This document shows positions 54,339 to 64,000 of a stretch of 64,000 nucleotides of DNA, one piece after another. The stretch lies in the NCBI GenBank assembly GCA_017654735.1, contig JADPYG010000088.1, forward strand, positions 2,232,001 through 2,296,000. The letters are read 5' to 3'. Positions within the stretch are counted from its first letter, which is position 1; each line of letters starts with the position of its first letter. The notes below the pieces were generated by a model. The model saw only the letters and a list, made by a program, of their open reading frames with translations. It was not told where the DNA came from and searched no databases. The stretch comes from Vishniacozyma victoriae. Its lineage: Eukaryota; Basidiomycota; Tremellomycetes; Tremellales; Bulleribasidiaceae. Both the position numbers and the translations under genes were made by a program.

Positions 54339-55673
54339 TCACATAGACATGGTGTCATTCTCCTTCTGCCTCCTCTCTGCCAATCTCTCTTCATTAGCAG
54401 ATCGATAATCAGCCATCTGAGCATCACGTTTATCTTTCTTTCTGGCAGCAGCAGCATCCCTAGCTTTCAACCTATATATCAGCGTCCATAAATCCAAGAG
54501 AGGTAAGGACGTACGCAGCTTGGAAACTTGTCCCTTCACCCATTAAAGTCTTTTCATCAACTTCCAATCCTCCAACTTCTTTATCCCTCATTCCCTTATT
54601 AGCACTATTAACAGCTCTTTTCTCGGCCATCTTTCCTTCTTTCCCACCTAACCTGGGCGCATGCTCTTCAGCTCTATCGAGAGCTTGACGGCGGGTTGAA
54701 GCGCGTTCAGCTTTGGCATTGGCTGCTTCAAATTCGCGTTGGGCTTCTAGTGCTAGGCGGCGGTCGGACTGGGTCGGGAGGGTGGGCCCGATATGTGCTG
54801 AGTCGTCGAGGTGCGGACCGGGAGATGGGGATCGGGAAGGTGATTTTGGCTTCGTGCCCCATCTATTGATCAGCGTTATTCAGTTGTGGGAATTATAGCA
54901 GGACGTACCTGGAAGTACTCGTACCAGCAATAGGTGACCTGGGAGGAGCGGCATAATACCTCTCCCGTAAAGCTCCATCATTCCATCTCTAGTCATCAGC
55001 CTCCTCTTCTTCTTCATCTTAGATATGTAGACATACCCTGACAAATTTCCTGAAATACTTGTGCGTCTGATCTGAACTCATCTCGGTAAAGTCCTACATG
55101 CCGAATGGCGACATGGATATTAAGGTCAACAGTCAGGGTGTGATAGTCATGTGGGAAGATGAGTGTCAAAGAGCTCGTGATCAGTTCACCTTCCTGGAAG
55201 AAACGTAAGGGAAAGAAACATACTTTATCTCTTGAATCCAATAACCAATATTTGAATTCTGCTGATTTGACGCTTCTCATCAGTATCTTCTAAATATTGA
55301 AGATGAGAGGAGGGGAAACATAAACATACTAGTAATCTTCCTCCGTTATTGGTGAAATCCCAAGAGCTCTGATATCAAGTAAATCCTCATCACCCGATGG
55401 AGTCCCTTTATCCCTTTTACTCCTCTTTCTACTCTTGTCGTCATGATGACGGTCAGATCGATGTCTGTCGTCTTTGTGGCTAGATCTACGCCTTTCGGAT
55501 TCATGTCGATCACGTCGAGTATCGTCGCGGGGTCGGATCTGTTTTTCTTGGTATAGGTCTAAATCATCGATTCTTGAAGAGGAGTATCGACGCCTTGTAT
55601 CTGGAGAATCTGACCTCTCCCTCCTCCTCTCTGCTCGGTCGTAAAAATCCCTATCACGCCGGTGTGACGACAT
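54339..55673 (-). CDS. SCI1-like Arg/Ser nuclear protein
   Basis: The N-terminus (ATG 55673) is an Arg/Ser/Asp/His-rich region, MSSHRRDRDFYDRAERRRER to DDKSRKRSKRDKGTPSGDED. LLDIRALGISPITEEDYYVK follows, then SAEFKYWLLDSRDK and a YFRKFVRDWNDG-type segment. The EDYY.KS.EF..WL pattern with a following FV..WN matches plant style cell-cycle inhibitor SCI1 and its animal and fungal relatives, thought to act in nuclear speckles. I set the intron after Tyr-Tyr because reading on hits a stop. The C-terminal part is Ala/Arg/Lys-rich helix (RLKARDAAAARKKDKRDAQM) ending in NDTMSM at 54341-54339. Confidence in family is moderate. Confidence 0.72.
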
Positions 55674-55938
55674 TGTTCATATGACCAATTGAAATATAGA
55701 GGTGGATATCATTGATTGATCCATTTCGGATTTCGGCTATTTCCGTATTCTTGGATATACAGATTCAAGCAGACTTTTATATAAGTACATGCATTAAACA
55801 TCGTTAAACCTGTCTTCAGACTAGTAATCGTGACCAGTTGTAAACACTATGCTATGACAGAGCTATGAAGAGCATCTGATATGATATTGACATGATTACT
55901 CTTCTCCAATCCCCCACTCAGTCCTCTGACTCTTCGAT

Positions 55939-59376
<3,438 letters not shown>

Positions 59377-60336
59377 TCTAGGTGGACAGGCGACAATGGG
59401 TGGTTTAGATGGATCTATAAGTTCAGTGAAGCTCGTAATGAGGGCAATGAGACTTACAAGAGGGTTACCAGGTCTATGATACTGCGTTTCAGTGTATGAA
59501 AGATCCTTTGACCGTGGTTCGGTGACGTAGAGGACCAGGTGAAGTAGTACGGGCGGAGTAGTCGTTGAGCCTGTATACCCTTCCGTTGATATTCTGATCA
59601 ATCCGACAGTGGTAAGGCGAGACGACAAGGACAAGTAGCAGTGATGACAGAATGATGGATTTCAGAAGATGATAGATAGGTGTGGTGAGGTCAGAGCGTT
59701 TAAATACCGGAAAACTTGGAAATCAGAACGCGAACGCGCCCTTGAGTAAGCCTTTAGGCTATTAATTCCTAGGGTGTAATAGTTGTATGGATTGTGTAAG
59801 TACAAGTGTGGAGTCAGAGTATGGTTCGAAGGCAAAAGACGCCTTTACGGTTTAGTTGATTTGATTCTGACACGAAAGGGGAAAAGGAAAGGGGTTCCAC
59901 ACACGAATAAAAGGACCCTGGGGTTTTGGGGAAGTCGGGCTTGCATGGTTCTTGCGTTGCATTTGTTCTGAGGTTATGAGCTGTATATTGAATGGTATAT
60001 CAGGTGAGATGAAGACTACTGGGTTGAGATTATAGCAAGAGGATAGTAGATTAGAGCGTTGAAACATCATCCTCATCTTGTCTCGGTCTAATTTCGGGAT
60101 GGCCCGAAGCTGGATATGATGTCCACGCTGGTCTTCTATCTCACCTCTATCTCCTATGCATAAGTTACTCCAATCAACGTCTGTGCCTAGTTCCAGCACC
60201 ACTCATACACTCTTTGTCAAGTATCTGCCAACATCAAGCGTATCCGCTCTCGAAAGAAAATCAAGCTCGGACCTCAGGCACGGTGTAACAAGTGTTCAAG
60301 GGCTTGGAATTGACATTCCAGTCTTGTCACTCTACA
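59377..60336. other. Long gene-free stretch between AGC kinase and helical-repeat protein
   Basis: About 960 bp between two divergent starts. It probably holds the kinase 5' leader (an intron from about 59457 to 59415, GTAAGTCTC to TTATAG, fits) and both promoters. A minus-strand frame at 59852-60202 (116 codons) lacks support. Short inverted repeats occur (AGCCT/AGGCT near 59750 and AAGGC/GCCTT near 59830), probably chance. Confidence 0.35.
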
Positions 60337-62360
60337 ATGCAAGACCTCAGCTCAATATCAAAAGCCCTCCGCGAAGTCGTAGATTTACCAGGTAAGCTGT
60401 CATGTCTCTCTTTTTATGATGAGGAAGCTGAACATTTAGCTCCGGATGAGGAGAGACTCACGTCGACCATTGAGCGTTTCTTAGTCTCGAATGACCCTGC
60501 TGTCCGAGTCGCCGCGGTCAAGACGCTGGCTGGGATACTGGATGAGATCAAAGCGAGCGATGTATCCGATGAAGATAAGGAAGCAAAACTTGTAAGCTGC
60601 TATGGACTTCGGTACCGTGCTAAGCTGACGATAGCGATTGATATTTGAAGAGACAGCGCTAGCGTTTATCCCGGCTTTACTACCTATCCTACCCGACTCC
60701 AATGCGGAAGTTGGAGCCCTGGTCCTCCAGAGCGCCGAAACCGGAAGACCTAGAGAGGTGATCATGGCGCTTAATGAAGCTTTGCAATATATCCTCGACC
60801 GCACTGAAGCGGCATACTTGAGTGACGAAGAGGAGGAGAAGGAGGAACCGAATTATACCAATCTAGCCAAGGAGGTTACGCTCATCATTCGAAGCTATGA
60901 TCAAGGTGAGTTGACAGTAGAGTATTCTGCTACAGTCTGCTGATGAGCAGCTATAAGACGGTTGAAGAATAAGAAATCCACGGCCACCGTCATGGCTCTA
61001 TCGGATGCTCTGTCGCCAGTGTTTAGCAGTCTTTATCAACATCTGGATGAGAACGCCGCTAGACATATATTACTTGCTCTCTGTTTCTTGATCTCCGCAG
61101 CCTGGCAATGGGCACAGACAACCGAAGATGCAACGGGAGAACCAAAGGTACTTTAACTGAAATTGAAGATATGCTGATGTAGTAGATGATCCTCATGAAT
61201 CTACACTTGTCAGCGGTCACCTTATTTGGTCCCAAAGTGGGAGCTAGGCTCCTCGAGAGCTGGTTCCTCACTACTTTCCCTCGATACGATTACACAGGCG
61301 AAGAAGCTCAGAAACCAAAGCACGACCTGATGCGTGGGAGGATATCAAGGATACCCGGAATGTTAGAATTACACCTCGCCGTAGTAAGCTATCTATCCCC
61401 AACATCAGGGGCCCAAGCTGATAATAAGGGAACCGCTCGTAATCTCGGTGTCGACCCCGAGGATATGAACGACCGCCTCATCCATCCTTCCTCTACCAAC
61501 CCTCATTCCGCTTTAGCTGCTTTGATCTTGACTGCGGCACAATTACCCCTGGAGCATTCGGAACAGTATAGTCCAACACCGACATTGAGTGACTGCATGC
61601 CCGTTCTCTCGGCTGCGTTGTCTAGCGTCGCCATCGATGCTGGATGTGCGTACCTTTGGGCGCTAGTCCACGCAGGAAGCGCTGTCTCAAGTGACGAAGC
61701 CACCCTTCTTATCGAGGTCAGTCGAGAAGCCCTTAAAGCTAAGAAAACTGACGTTCAGCTATTGATGCCCCTTATCGCTTTCCCAAGTAACGACATCACC
61801 CGAACAGCCCTAACCAAATTACTCGAAGCAATCATCGCTACCCAGAGTACAGAAGCTAAACTCCAGATCTTTAAAGAGGTCAGCTATTTCACGAGCCAAG
61901 GGACAAAGCTGATCAACAGCTACTCGAACCAATCAATCCATTCGAGAGTATCAGATTAGCAACCTTCCCCATCCTCCGTCAAAACCTGATATCTGATCAA
62001 TCACTACTCACCTCATCATTCTTCCACACCCTCTCTCCCTTCATCTTCGCCCTACCTCAAGATGAGCCAGTATTGGAGATGAGCCTTGAGGAAGTGGTGT
62101 CGACAATGTACCCAAGCTGGTTTACTGAATGTGCAAATCTCCTTTGGTTCCTATACGAGCTAGACACGGAGAATAAAACTGGAATCAGGGATGCGGCGAC
62201 ATTATCAAAGATCAAGGCGGATTGGTTGGATCCAATTACTCAACGCGTCGGAGAGTGGAGTAGGGATGCGGAGAGTGGGGAAGAGGAGGCTAGGGTTGGG
62301 TTTGTGATTCAGAGATTGGTAGACGCGCTCGAGAGGGCTCATCAGACTATTGGACGTTAA
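60337..62360 (+). CDS. Helical-repeat protein, possibly glomulin/Ybp2-like
   Basis: The chosen start MQDLSSISKALREVVDLP (ATG 60337) continues, once a 48-nt intron is removed, into APDEERLTSTIERFLVSNDP and VRVAAVKTLAGILDEI, a HEAT/ARM-like helical pattern. Later exons give FEETALAFIPALLPILPDSN, GRPREVIMALNEALQYILDR and AKEVTLIIRSYDQAIRRLKN. HLSAVTLFGPKVGARLLESW and SALAALILTAAQLPLEHSEQ follow, ending ...ALERAHQTIGR at TAA 62358-62360. The whole protein is helical with no catalytic motif. The GxPREV..AL.EALQ arrangement is reminiscent of YAP-binding/ALF4/glomulin proteins, which bind the RING protein Rbx1 or act at kinetochores. I hold that as a weak guess. A function cannot be assigned from this sequence. 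Confidence 0.65.
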
Positions 62361-62872
62361 CAGGGACATGATTAGGGCAGGAACGATAGAGAAACCAGGA
62401 TAGAATGTAGATAACGATACGCCATGACTGTGATGAAACCGATTATCAAAGCTTTAATGTCTGCCAGTACTGCGGATGACATAGTATCTGTATTTCTAGT
62501 CTACTACAGCTATACCCCTGTGTTCAGCCAACTCGACGCACCACATCGCCGAGTCCCTGAGTCCCTGCGACGCTGATCCCATCGCACCACTCAGCCAGAT
62601 CACACCACAGCCATCAGCAAGTCAGACAGCAGCACCAACATCGCGCCGCACAAAAAGATCGAACCGCAACCCCTTCATCTTCATCGTCACGACTACTACC
62701 CTACACGCCAAACTACGCCAGGATGTGCACAACTAACTTCGACTACTTCATGGACCAAGAGAGGACCACGATTCTTCTTTTTACTTTTTACTGATACTGA
62801 ACTGGATGATTTTAACGAACTGAAACTGAAATTGGAATTGATGGTGAAATCGAATCGAAAGTGTCGAAGCGA
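62361..62872. other. Gene-free stretch between convergent genes
   Basis: About 510 bp between the stop of the helical-repeat protein and the stop of GIS2. It is CA-rich with a short direct repeat (GAGTCCCTGAGTCCCTG near 62551-62567). It is probably 3' untranslated sequence of both genes. Nothing else is supported. Confidence 0.4.
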
Positions 62873-63999
62873 TTAAGCGGCGGGGGCATCGTTGCCACCG
62901 GCGGCGGGGCAGGCGGAAGAGATGTGTCCGACCTCACCACAGTTGTAGCACTATTATCAGCTTCGTCGAAAGTTACAGCACGATTAGGTTACAGTTCGGC
63001 CAGCCTCCTGAGGGCACTCTCGGGAGATGTGTCCTTCCTGACCACAGTTCTGATTGTCAGCACTGACATGATCAAGGCGCTATTGATGACTCACGTAGCA
63101 CTTCTTGGGTCCACCGAATCCTCCGGCACCACCGAAAGCTCGCTGTCCACCACCGCCACCACCGGATGGGCAGTCTCGGGAGATGTGGCCAACACCACCA
63201 CAGGTCTGATCATTAGCTTTTGGTCTTGACGGAGGAAATGCAAGCTTACGTAGCATGACTTGTTGCCCTGGAATCCACCACCGAACTGCTGTCCACCTCC
63301 GTAACCTCCACCGAAGCCACCCTGCTGTCCGTCACCAGACTCGGGGCACATTCGGGCCTAGCTGTCAGCTATGACCGGTACGAAGGAAGAAGGGTAGCTC
63401 ACGATGTGACCGGGCTTGCCGCATCGGTAACATTCTCCACCACCACCACCGGCAGCTCCACCGAAACCGGCACCGCCAGCAGCGGGTCCAGTGGGGCAGG
63501 CAGAGGCGATGTGTCCCTCCTGTCCACAGGTGTAACAAGACTTAGCCTTGGGGGTAGGGCACTGGATGTCAGCTAATGGCCAATTTTCAGGCTGGGAAGC
63601 TGACCTCTCGGGACAAGTGACCTTGCTGACCACATCCGTAACAGGTAGGGGCGCCAGACTGGGGGCAGGCAGCAGCGACGTGGCCGGCTATTAGACGTTA
63701 GTAAATATTCCAAACGGAGATCTGGGTCAGTCTTCAAGTGATGATGCGGTAGAGCAGTGTGGTGCAGCGGTATAGACAAATAATGATGGCATGATTCTCT
63801 TCCTCCCGCCCCTTGCGATGGCAAGGAGGGAAAAAAGAATGTAAAAGGGTGCTAATGTACGGCTCGCTCTCGCTCACTCGCACACCGCACCACACCACAC
63901 ACGTTCACGCATCACCACTCGAAGAGACACCCACGCGTCATCCTGGAAAATAAACTAACGTTGACCGCAGTTGAAACATCCTCGAGGTCCTCCGAACAT
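62873..63999 (-). CDS. GIS2: CCHC zinc-knuckle protein Gis2/CNBP
   Basis: A cytoplasmic RNA- and single-stranded DNA-binding protein tied to translation and stress granules. The ATG lies at 63999-63997, the very edge of the window: MFGGPRGCFNCGQ. Seven knuckles follow: CFNCGQPGHVAAAC, CYGCGQQGHLSREC, CYTCGQEGHIASAC, CYRCGKPGHIARMC, CYTCGGVGHISRDC, CYNCGQEGHISREC and CYNCGEVGHISSAC. Gly-rich RGG-like linkers lie between knuckles 3-4, 4-5 and 5-6. Stop TAA 62875-62873 ends ...GGNDAPAA. Introns interrupt or border most knuckles, and the first (63959-63688) is 272 nt, with a GTTAGT donor. Seven knuckles match yeast Gis2. The promoter lies outside the window. Confidence 0.95.
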
Positions 64000-64000
64000 T

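Noticed and set aside
59745..59840. Short inverted repeats AGCCT/AGGCT and AAGGC/GCCTT as terminators
   Set aside because: Stems of five bases are expected by chance in this length, and eukaryotic genes do not use such hairpins for termination.
59852..60202. Minus-strand frame of 116 codons in the long gap
   Set aside because: No recognisable pattern, mixed composition and no splice or promoter support. It overlaps the likely promoter region of the helical-repeat gene.

Overview
The window is a compact, intron-rich nuclear segment from a basidiomycete yeast. Most introns are 35-60 nt with GTRNGT donors, CTRAY/CTGAC-type branch sequences close to the acceptor, and CAG/TAG acceptors. The gene set, codon use and short intergenic gaps resemble Tremellomycetes (Cryptococcus/Kwoniella-like). 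I cannot name the species from sequence alone. I joined exons by eye, so gene ends and unusual junctions carry more certainty than every internal splice site.

Layout, left to right. 1-11 kb: the tail of an upstream gene, VPS33 (-), casein kinase 2 beta subunit (+), a patatin-type lipase (-), VPS37 (+), and a large intronless secreted Ala/Ser/Thr/Gly-rich precursor with repeated Lys-Arg processing sites (-). 11-25 kb: an intronless GrpB/UPF0157 protein (+), a surface protein with a beta-sandwich-like domain (-), NHP2 (-), an aldehyde dehydrogenase (+), the FIG4 phosphoinositide phosphatase (-), a long alpha-arrestin (+) and a STEEP1-like protein (-). 25-38.6 kb: a PRKRIP1-like splicing factor (-), a Zn2Cys6 regulator (+), a divergent ATP-dependent DNA ligase (-), EMC6 (+), NDUFAF3 (-) and an SH3/Ras-association polarity scaffold (+).

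38.6-52 kb: an orphan gene bracketed by two copies of a 54-bp direct repeat, an RGG/polyproline protein (-), an NKAP-family protein (+), glutathione reductase (-), and telomerase reverse transcriptase TERT (+). Ribosomal protein genes eL21 (-) and uS4 (+) then share a divergent promoter. 54-64 kb: an SCI1-like Arg/Ser protein (-), an AGC kinase with a long tail (-), a helical-repeat protein that may be glomulin/Ybp2-like (+), and the seven-knuckle zinc protein GIS2/CNBP (-).

There is no single gene cluster. Recurrent themes are endolysosomal membrane traffic (VPS33, VPS37, FIG4, alpha-arrestin), RNA processing (NHP2, PRKRIP1, NKAP, SCI1-like), translation (eL21, uS4, GIS2) and genome maintenance (TERT, ligase). 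I saw no rRNA, tRNA, CRISPR array or intact transposon. The strongest candidates for new biology are the Kex2-type repeat precursor, the orphan gene between direct repeats with a GC-AG intron, a 14-nt microexon carrying a redox cysteine of glutathione reductase, and an untagged mitochondrial-leader-like extension of that same gene.
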